From the NCBI RefSeq assembly GCF_963668475.1, contig NZ_OY764544.1, positions 3,657,986 to 3,721,985 on the forward strand: a stretch of DNA of 64,000 nt, given 5' to 3'. The DNA comes from an uncultured Methanospirillum sp. (GTDB taxonomy: Archaea; Halobacteriota; Methanomicrobia; Methanomicrobiales; Methanospirillaceae). A model generated the notes under the pieces. It was not told the origin of the DNA and ran no database searches. It was given only the letters and a program-made list of their open reading frames with translations. The number at the start of each line of letters is the position of its first letter. Positions within the stretch are counted from its first letter, which is position 1. Below are positions 9,153-18,088 of the stretch, one piece after another. The translations under genes and the position numbers were made by a program.

Positions 9153-10076
9153 ATGCTGATGAATGCAATTCTCGCAAAAAATCTTCATAAATCTTTTGGA
9201 TCGGTCACAGCTGTTAAAGATGTCAATCTCACTATCCCTGTTGGAAGTATCTACGGATTTCTTGGCCCGAATGGAGCAGGCAAGACAACAACCATCAGGA
9301 TGATAACCGGTGTATTAACACCTGATACAGGTTCTGTACAGGTTCTTGGGACAGATGTTCAGGAAGATCCCATCAAGGCCAAGATGAACCTTGGAGTAAT
9401 CCCGGAAAATGGAACTGTTTACGCTGATCTTACAGCAGAGCAGAACATCCTTCTCACCGCAAAGTTCTACAATCTTGATAAAGCAACCAGGAAAAACCGG
9501 ACCGCAGAGATACTTGAGCGGCTATCTCTGACTGAAAGAAAAGATGATTTAGTCAGGACTTTTTCCAAGGGAATGCGCCAGAGGGTAAGTATCGCATGTG
9601 CCATCATCCACTCACCACCTATTTTGATTCTTGATGAACCGACCACAGGACTTGATGTTTTTAGTCGTCGTCTGGTCCTTGACACAGTCAGGTACATGAA
9701 CAAAAACGGGAGCACAATCCTCCTGACTACACATAATATTGAAGAAGCAAATGAGCTCTGTTCCATGATAAGTGTGATAAAAAAGGGGCAGATCGTGGCA
9801 TCAGGAAGTCCTGAAAAACTGAAAATCGCCTTTGATACATCACGGTACATTGAGATCTCTTTTGATCAGACAGTAGGTCCTCATGTACTAAAAACAGATG
9901 AAATCGCCAGGGTGGAGCCATGGGGAGACAAATGGAGGATATATGCTGATAATGCTGATTCAGCAGTGAAATCTCTTATCGATGTGGCAAAGCGAGAAAA
10001 TTTAACCATCATATCAATACATACGTCAAGCCCTACTCTTGAAGAAGCATTTGTTAAACTCACCGGGGGTGCATAA
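9153..10076 (+). CDS. ABC-2 type exporter ATPase
   Basis: A 307-residue ATPase of the DrrA/CcmA/NodI class. Walker A GPNGAGKT is at 38-45, the signature FSKGMRQRVSIACA at about 137 and Walker B ILILDEPTTGLD follows. A C-terminal extension of about 90 residues is usual for this class. The membrane subunit follows immediately, so the pair forms an exporter or membrane-remodelling transporter of unknown cargo. It has its own upstream gap of 208 bases after the HgdB-like gene, which suggests a separate promoter. A second ATG two codons in is an equally good start. Confidence 0.9.
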   Translation: MLMNAILAKNLHKSFGSVTAVKDVNLTIPVGSIYGFLGPNGAGKTTTIRMITGVLTPDTGSVQVLGTDVQEDPIKAKMNLGVIPENGTVYADLTAEQNILLTAKFYNLDKATRKNRTAEILERLSLTERKDDLVRTFSKGMRQRVSIACAIIHSPPILILDEPTTGLDVFSRRLVLDTVRYMNKNGSTILLTTHNIEEANELCSMISVIKKGQIVASGSPEKLKIAFDTSRYIEISFDQTVGPHVLKTDEIARVEPWGDKWRIYADNADSAVKSLIDVAKRENLTIISIHTSSPTLEEAFVKLTGGA

Positions 10077-10077
10077 A

Positions 10078-10824
10078 TTGAATGTATCTATGTTTATCAG
10101 AAGTGTTTTCATCATCGCTGAGAAGAACATGCGGATTTACTATTTTAAGGGTGGAGTGGTCATCTTCGGTCTTCTCTTTCCTTTTATCATGTTTCTTACG
10201 TTTTTTATCGGAAGAAACCTGGATGTAGTTGCATTTTTTCCTGGGTTTCTTGGCATGATGTTATTTTTCACCTCATCATCTGTTGGTCCAATGATAATTC
10301 CCTGGGAGAAACGTGAAAAAACATATGAGCGATTGGTTTCACTTCCTGTGATTCTTGAGAGTGTGATCCTTGGTGATATCCTGTCTGGTGTGATCTTTGG
10401 TATTTCAATCACTTCGTTCGTCTTTCTGGTTGGCTCGTATGTCTTCCATCTTCCTATTACGAATGTAGGAGTTCTCGCATTAGGTTTATTCCTTGGATCA
10501 TGTACATTTGCTGCACTCGGGACACTTCTGGCCTCTCCGGCAATAACAAATCCCTCAAATCTTATGATGCTTTCAAATCTGGTTCGACTACCTCTTATTT
10601 TCATATCAGGAATTTTTATTCCTCTTGGGAGCCTTAACGGATGGATGTGGTACCTCACCTCGCTCTCGCCGTTAACCTATCTGGTTGATCTCTTCCATTC
10701 TGCTCTGAATGGCGATGCGGTTTATCCCCCGTGGGTTGACTCGATCGTGATAGTAATGGTGTTTCTTATTTTTATCGGGAGTGCTAAAATTCTCCAGAAG
10801 AGAAATATGGTAAAAGGGTTATAA
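10078..10824 (+). CDS. ABC-2 type transporter permease
   Basis: An integral membrane protein of about 248 residues with six hydrophobic segments and the ABC-2 family hallmark near the C terminus (ISGIFIPLGSLNGWMWYLTSLSPLTYLVD, seen in parts). I favour the TTG at 10078 because GGGGGTG lies six bases upstream and it directly follows the ATPase stop; the ATG at 10090 is an alternative, and an ATG at 10039 would overlap the ATPase gene. It forms the transmembrane half of the exporter with the 9153-10076 ATPase. Confidence 0.88.
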   Translation: MNVSMFIRSVFIIAEKNMRIYYFKGGVVIFGLLFPFIMFLTFFIGRNLDVVAFFPGFLGMMLFFTSSSVGPMIIPWEKREKTYERLVSLPVILESVILGDILSGVIFGISITSFVFLVGSYVFHLPITNVGVLALGLFLGSCTFAALGTLLASPAITNPSNLMMLSNLVRLPLIFISGIFIPLGSLNGWMWYLTSLSPLTYLVDLFHSALNGDAVYPPWVDSIVIVMVFLIFIGSAKILQKRNMVKGL

Positions 10825-10949
10825 CACAAGCCACGGTGTTTCTAGTATGAAATACCTGGGATAAAACGTAACCGGGAATTGTCGGATAGATAATATCCGT
10901 ATTACATGGAAAAAATGCCCTGATAGTGAGAGAAACCTGAATTTTTCCC

Positions 10950-12134
10950 TTATTTCATCAGGTTTCCTCTTTCCGGGTATTTGATAAACACAGCAAGGAT
11001 CGGACAGAGCACCGTTGGGATTATAAGTAAAAACATTGCATTCGGAAGAGATCCCATCTGGTCTGCAGCCCATCCTATGATCGCAGCCCCGACACCACCC
11101 ATTCCTACACAAAGCCCTAATGTCAGCCCCGATGCAAATCCAACACTCCCGGGAAGTAACTCCTGCACCATGGTGACTGATGTCACATAACAGAAGCAGG
11201 CAAAGAATGAGTACATGAATATACCTAGATACATACTCCATCCCTGTGTGAGAAATATCAGACAAAAAAACGGAACTGCACAGGCAAATCCGAATATCAG
11301 CATCCTTTTCCGGCCGAATCGATCCGAAAGGAATCCGCCAGCAACCTGTCCTCCAACGCCTATGAGGAGCATGATGGTGACGATAAGTGAGGTTGTTACC
11401 GTATCCATCCCATAATGTCCAAGAATCAGGAGCGTTGGAAGGTACGTAATGATCCCCACATATGTCCAGGCTCTGAGTGAACAGAGTATCACGACAAGAC
11501 CGGGCGAAGCCCACCAGTATTTCTTCCGTTCAACCACTGGTCGTGATTCTGATTTGATCTCCGTATCTTCACTTGTAATACAGACTTTTTTGTCAATCCG
11601 ATAAATCCATGCTGCACCCATTATGCCTGGAATTGCAAGCCAGGCAATGCTGGGTAGTCCGAAGTACGAGATGAGGACCCCGGCGATAAACGGAGAAATG
11701 GAGTAACTAATGCTACCACTCGTGGTAAATATGGAATTAAAAAAACCACGTTTCTGCGGCGGACTCAACCGATATACCAAGTCCATTGCAGCAGGATGAA
11801 ACAAAGCGGTGCCTATGGCTGCTCCGGATACCAGGGCGAGTATGAGAAGATAATTATTGGTAAGTACAGCCAAAGAAATGCCGATGCAAGAGAAGAGGAT
11901 ACATACCGGAATACTTACCTTCCGCCTTGTTCTGTCGCTGTAAAGGCCTGAAAACGGTTGAATGATCGAAGAGGTAACATTGAAAACAGTAACGATGATC
12001 CCTGCCAGGAAATACGAGAGGTTCATACTTGTGATCAAAGCAGGAAGAATGATAGGAAGAATGGGAGAATAGAGATCAACAAGAAAGTGGCCTCCAATGG
12101 CTGCCCGCAATTTGTTTTTTGTATTAGTATCCAT
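10950..12134 (-). CDS. MFS efflux transporter, Fsr-like
   Basis: A major facilitator with 12 predicted membrane segments, about 394 residues from the ATG at 12134 (MDTNTKNKLRA). The first helix reads GGHFLVDLYSPILPIILPAL and is followed by NVTSSIIQPFSGLYSDRTRRK, the pattern of the fosmidomycin-resistance (Fsr) group. The family exports drugs or small metabolites with proton exchange. An upstream in-frame Met at 12194 is less likely. It is convergent with the ABC-2 genes. Its cargo is unknown, though a place in this region leaves export of a chelator open. Confidence 0.87.
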   Translation of the reverse strand: MDTNTKNKLRAAIGGHFLVDLYSPILPIILPALITSMNLSYFLAGIIVTVFNVTSSIIQPFSGLYSDRTRRKVSIPVCILFSCIGISLAVLTNNYLLILALVSGAAIGTALFHPAAMDLVYRLSPPQKRGFFNSIFTTSGSISYSISPFIAGVLISYFGLPSIAWLAIPGIMGAAWIYRIDKKVCITSEDTEIKSESRPVVERKKYWWASPGLVVILCSLRAWTYVGIITYLPTLLILGHYGMDTVTTSLIVTIMLLIGVGGQVAGGFLSDRFGRKRMLIFGFACAVPFFCLIFLTQGWSMYLGIFMYSFFACFCYVTSVTMVQELLPGSVGFASGLTLGLCVGMGGVGAAIIGWAADQMGSLPNAMFLLIIPTVLCPILAVFIKYPERGNLMK

Positions 12135-12358
12135 GTATATGCTCGTTAGGTTAGATATTCTGGTGCCATGAAACGTTTGGAAATCGGGTTTCACACATCA
12201 GAGAGGGACTGAAATGTCCATGTGATTTGTATACTCTTTATCGTTACAAACAGATTCATTCTTGTACCATACCTCAAAGGATCCATCTTCAGACCCTGAT
12301 TTCTGGTGTACATCTGTAAGAGAACGGATCATCCTGCAAAAAAGAGATGTAAGAGATT

Positions 12359-13495
12359 TCATTGAGGAGGATACACAAATATCCCACCCTTCTTCACATC
12401 AAAATCTACACCCAGGAACTTTTTCAGATACTCCTGATGAATAGCATCCGGATTGATATCACTATATAACTCAGGGTGGATCAGAGGAGCAACATAGATC
12501 GTTCCAAGCCAGGTATTTCCTGATAATAGACTTTTTGGAATTCCGTATACATGATTATTCTTTACTGCGTCGATGGAATTAAACCCAGGAATCTGTTTCA
12601 GCCGCTCTATGTCGCTTGCAATCTTTGATGGATCTGTATTTCCATATCCTGATGCATTGTAATCGGTCTCATCAAAGATGATATACTCTGGATTTTCTTT
12701 GATTGCAAACTCGGGGTCAACAGTTGCCCAATTTCCTTCAACCTTGTCACCGAGATTATTAGCCCCGACATAATTCAGAACATATGAGAATCTGTTACTC
12801 TTTCCTATGGTGTTGAGATTGACTGCATCCCAGTTATAAATAAGAAGAGTCTTCGGGCGTTTGTCATCAGAGAGATTGGCAGCCCGGTCTTCAATTTTGT
12901 CAAGATGACCAGATAACCAGGAGACATACTCTTTTCCTTTCTCTTTTGCGCCAACAAGGGTTGCAAGAACTTGTGCATTCTCCTTTGTAGGTGTAAACCC
13001 ATCTGCCGGTGTGGGCCAGAGGGAGGTTGTCACAACGTTGAGATTAGATGCCTCAAGTTTTTTAAGAAGATCTTCATCGATATCCCCGGCTAATACGAGA
13101 TCAGGATTCAAGCCGATGATCTTCTCAATATCAGGCTCATCAGAGGTTCCAATGACAACCTTTTCGCCTATTTTTGGAAACAGAGTCTTCTCTTTTGCAG
13201 TCTCCTGATCGACACCAACGATCTTATCAAACTCGCCTAAAGCTGCTAGAGCATGAGTCATCTGTTGGTGATTATCAAGAATTACAATCCGTTGAATCGG
13301 TTGTGGGACAGTCACCTGCCGGTCTTTGAGATCAAGCACGGTTACTGTATCAGGCTTTTCTGACACGATACTCATGACCTGGGCAGCTGACACAGGTATC
13401 CAGAGAATAGAGAGAATAACAAGGATGCCAAGGATCCTGGCATACATGTTCGGTTGTTTCAATGATATAGCGGACCTTGATCGTGTATAGTGCAT
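12359..13495 (-). CDS. Metal-chelate/cobalamin-type solute-binding protein (PF01497 family)
   Basis: An exported binding protein of up to 378 residues in the FepB/BtuF/FhuD family. The signal segment ILGILVILSILWIPVSAAQ is followed by the family opener DLKDRQVTVPQPIQRIVIL, and later by PDIEKIIGLNPDLVLAG and a C-terminal HQEYLKKFLGVDF segment. The C terminus resembles that of the binding protein at 34201-35481. A start at 13447 (MYARILG) would give a more usual signal peptide. No permease or ATPase gene is adjacent, so it probably serves one of the five FecCD permeases elsewhere in the region. It is divergent from a methyltransferase gene. Confidence 0.9.
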   Translation of the reverse strand: MHYTRSRSAISLKQPNMYARILGILVILSILWIPVSAAQVMSIVSEKPDTVTVLDLKDRQVTVPQPIQRIVILDNHQQMTHALAALGEFDKIVGVDQETAKEKTLFPKIGEKVVIGTSDEPDIEKIIGLNPDLVLAGDIDEDLLKKLEASNLNVVTTSLWPTPADGFTPTKENAQVLATLVGAKEKGKEYVSWLSGHLDKIEDRAANLSDDKRPKTLLIYNWDAVNLNTIGKSNRFSYVLNYVGANNLGDKVEGNWATVDPEFAIKENPEYIIFDETDYNASGYGNTDPSKIASDIERLKQIPGFNSIDAVKNNHVYGIPKSLLSGNTWLGTIYVAPLIHPELYSDINPDAIHQEYLKKFLGVDFDVKKGGIFVYPPQ

Positions 13496-13584
13496 ACAAA
13501 AATTCTATTCTTCACACATATAATGCAATTTATTTCAATTCATCAATACGAAATAGTATGAAATTAATTTGTATATGGTAGTAC

Positions 13585-14322
13585 ATGCAAAACAATACTC
13601 TCCTTGATTATCAGCGATATAAGCATGAGATCGCTGAATACTGGAATGAACGAAGTACAACCTTTGACGATGAGATAGGACACGGGGGTGCAGATGCTCA
13701 TGAATGTGCCCTTTGGCAGAATCATTTTAAAGATATAATCGGGAATAAGCCGCTCAAGATTCTAGATGTCGGAACCGGCACCGGATTTATCGGCCTGCTT
13801 CTTGCAGATCTTGGACATGACGTTATAGGGATCGATCTTGGTGAGAAGATGCTTGAAAAGGCTAGGGCAAAGACTGAGAAAAGACACCTTTCTGCCATCT
13901 TTCTTATTGGTGATGCAGAAAAACCTGATTTTCCACCAGGTTCGTTTGATATCATTATCTGTCGTCATGTGTACTGGACTCTGTTAGATCCTAGAGAAAC
14001 GTTGAAAACGTGGTATAACATCCTCAAACCTGGAGGAAAAGCGGTCTTAATTGATGGAAAAAAGAACCCCCCATCTGGTGATAAACCGAAAGTGTATACA
14101 AACGTTCATGAAGGAAGGATATATTCTGATGAACTTGTAGAAAAAGTTCAGGGTGTTGATGTCACAGTACACGAAATATCAGAAAATTTAACGAAAAGTG
14201 GATTTAAATCGGTGAGAATTATCTCTCTTAATGATATTGCGATGTATCATGCCCAGCAGGTGAAAAACCGGGCGGGAGATAAGCAGGATGGAGAAGTCAA
14301 CGTTGTTGTTGCTGAAGTGTGA
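13585..14322 (+). CDS. Class I SAM-dependent methyltransferase, type A
   Basis: A 245-residue methyltransferase, closest in this window to the one at 4596-5330. Motif I is ILDVGTGTGFIGLLLAD, followed by GIDLGEKM, and the shared block GDAEKPDFPPGSFDIII with RHVYWTL. The N-terminal FDDEIGHGGADAHE corresponds to FDTRPAHGILSEEE of the other copy. It is divergent from a metal-chelate binding protein gene with only 89 bases between starts. A TATA-like TTGTATATGG just upstream of the ATG suggests a very short or absent leader. The substrate is unknown. Confidence 0.88.
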   Translation: MQNNTLLDYQRYKHEIAEYWNERSTTFDDEIGHGGADAHECALWQNHFKDIIGNKPLKILDVGTGTGFIGLLLADLGHDVIGIDLGEKMLEKARAKTEKRHLSAIFLIGDAEKPDFPPGSFDIIICRHVYWTLLDPRETLKTWYNILKPGGKAVLIDGKKNPPSGDKPKVYTNVHEGRIYSDELVEKVQGVDVTVHEISENLTKSGFKSVRIISLNDIAMYHAQQVKNRAGDKQDGEVNVVVAEV

Positions 14323-14429
14323 TACAGATATTATAATATCAAATATATTCCAGAGTTGAGATCAACGAAAAATATCCTCTCTTTTTACATCGATGGATTA
14401 TGTCTCCCTATCTACCATAGTCACTCATT

Positions 14430-14717
14430 ATGACTGAAGATATGGTTTCTCTTAATATTCGTAAACTTGATGAAGGAACATATCTTGCAACAAGCGAGGC
14501 TATCCCAAGTCTTATTGCAGAAGGGAGGAGCATTGTTGAAACGATAGAAATATCTCAGGATGTTGCACGAAAAATAATTGAATCCAATATTGAACATGGT
14601 GACCCTCTTCCTCCATGCATGTCAGAATCCATAAAACTACAGGATGATGCTAAAGGTCCTGACATAATCCAGAAAGATTGCTCACATTATGTGGTGTTTA
14701 CGTATAGCATTTCATGA
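14430..14717 (+). CDS. HicB-like antitoxin-fold protein (orphan)
   Basis: A 95-residue protein with the partial RNase-H-like pattern of HicB and DUF1902 proteins: a beta-rich start (GTYLATSEAIPSLIAEGRSIVETIE), a helix (ISQDVARKIIE) and a GDPLPP turn. HicB normally neutralises the HicA mRNA interferase. I find no HicA-sized reading frame on either side, and no DNA-binding C-terminal domain, so it is either an orphan or has another role. Confidence in the family is moderate because the protein is short. Confidence 0.6.
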   Translation: MTEDMVSLNIRKLDEGTYLATSEAIPSLIAEGRSIVETIEISQDVARKIIESNIEHGDPLPPCMSESIKLQDDAKGPDIIQKDCSHYVVFTYSIS

Positions 14718-14731
14718 AAAACCCCGGGCGG

Positions 14732-14747
14732 TGCCCCGTTAGGGGCA
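14732..14747 (+). terminator. Candidate hairpin terminator
   Basis: TGCCCC, loop GTTA, GGGGCA lies 15 bases after the HicB-like stop in a locally GC-rich patch unlike its A/T-rich surroundings. It has no long T-run right after it, so termination is only probable. The patch could also be the end of a lost small mobile element. Confidence 0.4.
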
Positions 14748-14960
14748 TCAGGCAGGGCCAATGAAAAGGACTTTTTCATAGAAGAATGTTTACTTTCGGT
14801 TGCTGATTGTAAAACATTTTTTTGAACAATGCATTGATGTTTTCCTTTCTATCGGTTTGAATGTGCAATCTAAATTCTAACTGCAAATAACAACACTGCG
14901 ATATTTTTAAAATTATATCAAATGAAATAACAACAAATATAATGATTTGCTACAAAGTAA

Positions 14961-14986
14961 TATATAAATAACACGTAGGTGTTATT
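14961..14986 (+). promoter_or_regulatory. TATA box with overlapping perfect palindrome
   Basis: TATATAAATA (14961-14970) is a good archaeal TATA box about 34 bases before the ATG at 15004. It overlaps a perfect dyad AATAACAC-GTAG-GTGTTATT at 14967-14986. A repressor bound there would block TBP and polymerase. The half-site GTGTTAT recalls GTGTTAC-type nickel-regulator half-sites, but the spacing differs. Confidence 0.5.
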
Positions 14987-15003
14987 ACTGGATTTGAGGA
15001 TCT

Positions 15004-16131
15004 ATGAAACATACAGTCAATTTCTTGATAATATTGCTGATTTTATGTTTATTTTCTGCATCTCTTGTTCATGCAGAAAACAACACAGAGAAAAAGGATA
15101 TTACGATTACCGACATGGCTGGAAGGACTGTCACAGTAAAAGTTCCAGTGGAACGGGTGGTACTAACAGCTTCCAGAGGCATTCACGAGGTAGCTGCTCT
15201 TGAAGGGGATGATTTTCTTAAGAAAATCGTTGGATGGGGTACTGAACTTCAGGTAAATGAGGGTGATACATATGACAAAATTAAGAAAATTCATCCTGAA
15301 GTCGAATCTATTCCTGATATCGGGGATGTCCATGCCGGGACCATGAACACTGAAAAGGTGATTAGTCTTAAACCAGATCTTGTTTTGATCCCTCTTAGTA
15401 GTTATGAAACGTTTACGAAGGATATCGAAACATTACAAAAAGCTGGTATTCCCGTTGTTGTAACAGACTTTTGGTCTAAACCGTTAGATAATCCTTCAAA
15501 ATCCATGAGACTAATGGGTCAGTTATATGGAAAAGAAGAGAGAGCGAATGAAATTGCTGATTACTTTGATAAAAAGGTCGCTGATGTTAGAAGTGCAATC
15601 TCTAAGCAGACCGGAAAAAAACCTGACGTGTATATTGAGATCGGATCAAAAGGACCTGATGAGTTAGGGTCTACATATGGTGACCAGGGATGGGGAGCAA
15701 TTGTTCGTGAAGCCGGTGGAAATAATATCGCTCTTGGAGCTGGTAATGGATCTACCTATGCAATTTCGCCAGAATTTCTCCTCTCAAAGAATCCGGACAA
15801 GATCATTATTTCTGGATCTAAATGGGAAAATCCCAAATCATTACGGCTTGGTTACAGTGCAGATCCTACGACATCAAAAGAGCAATTAGAATCCTTTACC
15901 ACCCGAAAAGGATGGGATGGGTTAAAAGCTGTTCAAAATGATGATGTCTATGGAGTATGGCATGCATATTGTCAGCGATTATACAATTTTGCTGCATTTG
16001 AGGCATTTGCTAAATGGTTTTATCCGGATTCCTTCTCAAATTATGATCCGGAGCAGGAGATAAAGGAATTCCATGAGAAATATATGCCCTGGGATTATAG
16101 TGGAGCTTCATTCCTGAGTCTAAAGGAATAA
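15004..16131 (+). CDS. Metal-chelate/cobalamin-type solute-binding protein (PF01497 family)
   Basis: A 375-residue exported binding protein. A signal peptide covers about residues 5-25 (ILLILCLFSASLVHA), then comes the family opener ITITDMAGRTVTVKVPVERVVL, MNTEKVISLKPDLVLI and a C-terminal YPDSFSNYDPEQEIKEFHEKY. It is the first gene of a rightward operon with a FecCD permease (16165) and a frameshifted ATPase (17220). Transcription is likely controlled at the palindrome-covered TATA box at 14961-14986. The ligand may be a siderophore-like iron complex, a corrinoid or another metal chelate. Confidence 0.92.
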   Translation: MKHTVNFLIILLILCLFSASLVHAENNTEKKDITITDMAGRTVTVKVPVERVVLTASRGIHEVAALEGDDFLKKIVGWGTELQVNEGDTYDKIKKIHPEVESIPDIGDVHAGTMNTEKVISLKPDLVLIPLSSYETFTKDIETLQKAGIPVVVTDFWSKPLDNPSKSMRLMGQLYGKEERANEIADYFDKKVADVRSAISKQTGKKPDVYIEIGSKGPDELGSTYGDQGWGAIVREAGGNNIALGAGNGSTYAISPEFLLSKNPDKIIISGSKWENPKSLRLGYSADPTTSKEQLESFTTRKGWDGLKAVQNDDVYGVWHAYCQRLYNFAAFEAFAKWFYPDSFSNYDPEQEIKEFHEKYMPWDYSGASFLSLKE

Positions 16132-16164
16132 GCACGATATAATTTCGAAGACCATTTTCTTTTT

Positions 16165-17223
16165 TTGCGAGTGAATTTTGTGACAGTAATTGTAAAAGAA
16201 AAATATACCAAGAAATCGAGGCAAAAAAGATTAATAATCGGTGTTACGCTGATAATTGTATTTTGTACGTTTATTTTAGACTTGCTTACCGGTCCTGCAA
16301 TGTTATCCTTATCAACGGTTATTCAAACCATCGGTATGTCTGATACCATAAATTCGTATGAAAAGACAATTATCTGGGATATCCGCCTTCCGGTGGCTAT
16401 TGCAGCATTACTTGTTGGCTCGTCACTTGCAATAGCAGGTGCGGAGATGCAGACGATTTTAAATAATCCGCTAGCAAGCCCATATACACTCGGATTATCC
16501 TCAGCTGCAGGGTTTGGAGCAGCAATAGTAATCGTCCTTGGCAAAAGTTTTGCGTCCTTGCCTTACAAGTACATGGTCCCTATCGGGGCCTTCTTGTTTG
16601 CAATTCTGGGTTCATTTATTTTATATTCTATCTCGAAACACAAGAAATCAACATCTGATACGTTAATCCTCGCAGGGATTGCATTATCTTTTCTATTTAG
16701 TGCACTTCAGGGGGTAATACAATTTTTAGCTTCTGCTGAACAAAACCAGGCAGTAGTATTCTGGTTGTTTGGTAGTTTATATAAAGTCGACTTCATATCC
16801 CTCACAATCATTTTTCTGGTTTTAATTGCCTGCATTCCATTTTTATATAGAAATATCTGGAAATTAACTGCGCTGCGGCTTGGAGATGAGTCAGCACAAA
16901 GCCTTGGAATTAATGTAAAAAGAATGAGAATTGAAATATTAATCCTTGTATCGATATTAACCGCAACTGCAGTGAGTTTTGTTGGAACAATCGGGTTCGT
17001 AGGTCTGGTTTCACCTCATGTTGCGAGAATACTTGTAGGAGAAGATCAACGGTATTTTCTTCCGTATACAGCAATTATTGGTGCTCTCATATTATCGGGA
17101 ACATCAATTGTGAGTAAATTAATTTTACCAAATATTATATTCCCTATAGGTATTCTCACATCATTATTGGGAGTTCCATTTTTCTTATGGATCATTTTTT
17201 CAAGCAGGAGGAGTTTCTGGTGA
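16165..17223 (+). CDS. FecCD-family metal-chelate permease
   Basis: A 352-residue permease with about ten membrane helices. Family marks are IRLPVAIAALLVGSSLAIAGAEMQTILNNPLASPYTLGLSSAAGFGA (quoted in order of short conserved blocks RLPVAIAALLVG, NNPLASPYTLG) and FVGTIGFVGLVSPHVARILVG, then LLGVPFFLWI near the end. The start is unsure: TTG at 16165, GTG at 16171 and GTG at 16180 are all possible. The stop overlaps the GTG start of the ATPase gene. It would import the ligand of the preceding binding protein. Confidence 0.9.
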   Translation: MRVNFVTVIVKEKYTKKSRQKRLIIGVTLIIVFCTFILDLLTGPAMLSLSTVIQTIGMSDTINSYEKTIIWDIRLPVAIAALLVGSSLAIAGAEMQTILNNPLASPYTLGLSSAAGFGAAIVIVLGKSFASLPYKYMVPIGAFLFAILGSFILYSISKHKKSTSDTLILAGIALSFLFSALQGVIQFLASAEQNQAVVFWLFGSLYKVDFISLTIIFLVLIACIPFLYRNIWKLTALRLGDESAQSLGINVKRMRIEILILVSILTATAVSFVGTIGFVGLVSPHVARILVGEDQRYFLPYTAIIGALILSGTSIVSKLILPNIIFPIGILTSLLGVPFFLWIIFSSRRSFW

Positions 17224-18001
17224 ATATTGACATCTATAATCTAAACTTCTCATATGGCAGAGATTTTTCGATACAGGATATTACGCCCATATTCCAGAAG
17301 GAGTAAATATTCTCCTGGGCCCTAATGGCTCTGGTAAAACAACATTATTGAAAAGCATCTCCGGATTATTACCCTACAAGGGTAATATTTATTTTGAAGG
17401 GTGTGATGTTTCCACAATTAAGAAAGATAAACTAGAATCTATCATAAGTTTTCTTCCTCAATACCAGAATTGTGGAGCTGTTCTAACATCATTTGAAACT
17501 ATTTTACTTGGCAGAATTAATTCATTAAAATGGGCACTCAGTGATTCTGATTTCCTCGAATCATCAAAAATAATGGAAGAGTTAGGCATTCTCCATCTAT
17601 CAGATTCATATATTAATGAACTAAGTGGGGGACAGAGACAGATGATTTTTATTGCCCAGGCATTAGTGAAAAATCCGAATATTCTACTTCTGGATGAACC
17701 TACAAGTTCTTTGGATATTCATCATCAGTTGGAATTATTTGATTTAATCAGATTATATATCAGACAAAAGAGTATATCGGTAATTGCTACCCTTCATGAC
17801 ATCAATCTTGCAACACAGTATGCAGATAAAATTTATATTATGCAAAATGGAAGATTGGTTTCATCAGGAATACCTAAAGAGGTGATTAATGCCGATATGA
17901 TATCCATGGTATACCAGTTCGAAGCAAAAATTCTGTATGATGAATGTCAAAATCCAGTGATATTACCAAAAAAAGCAGAATTGAAAAAACTTGAATATTA
18001 A
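17220..18001 (+). pseudogene. FecE/BtuD-type ABC ATPase gene with a frameshift
   Basis: The reading frame opens at GTG 17220 with NIDIYNLNFSYGRDFSIQDIT and then meets a stop at 17304. From about 17288 the adjacent frame continues HIPEGVNILLGPNGSGKTTL and runs on to 18001 with signature LSGGQRQMIFIAQAL and Walker B ILLLDEPTSSLDIHHQ. One missing base near 17283-17288 joins the two perfectly, so the gene was intact recently or the base is a sequencing error. Without it, a start at 17348 would give a protein lacking Walker A. The rest of the ATPase is well conserved. Programmed frameshifting is possible but I see no slippery heptamer. Confidence 0.85.
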
Positions 18002-18006
18002 AGTTA

Positions 18007-18059
18007 TTTTTTTGAAACTGACGAAACTTCGTTTGTACCCTATAGTAGATCAAAAAAAA
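18007..18059. terminator. Convergent T-run terminators
   Basis: A run of seven T at 18007-18013 follows the rightward ATPase gene, and a run of eight A at 18052-18059 reads as T on the minus strand after the leftward exporter gene. Archaeal termination often needs only such runs. A GTACCC/GGGTAC inverted pair brackets the second run. Confidence 0.45.
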
Positions 18060-18088
18060 GGGTACTCCTTTCATACCATTAGGATGAT

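Larger units (their letters stand above)
14718..15003. other. Intergenic region with hairpins and the 15004 promoter
   Basis: This stretch holds no gene. Its left end has GC-rich inverted repeats that may end transcription of the HicB-like gene; its right end has a TATA box and a perfect palindrome just before the binding-protein gene. A second hairpin ATGAAAA/TTTTCAT lies at about 14761-14779. Confidence 0.6.

Noticed and set aside
10819..11514. A 231-residue minus-strand frame
   Set aside because: It overlaps the MFS transporter gene in another frame, is rich in Cys, His and Arg and has no family features; it is a shadow.
13496..13584. A TAC-N13-GTA dyad between the binding protein and methyltransferase at 13.5 kb
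   Set aside because: AATACG and several GTAT half-sites occur, but none has the 13-base spacing.
17348..18001. A complete 217-residue ATPase starting at 17348
   Set aside because: It would lack Walker A, which is present just upstream in the same frame together with the rest of the N terminus; a frameshifted gene explains it better.
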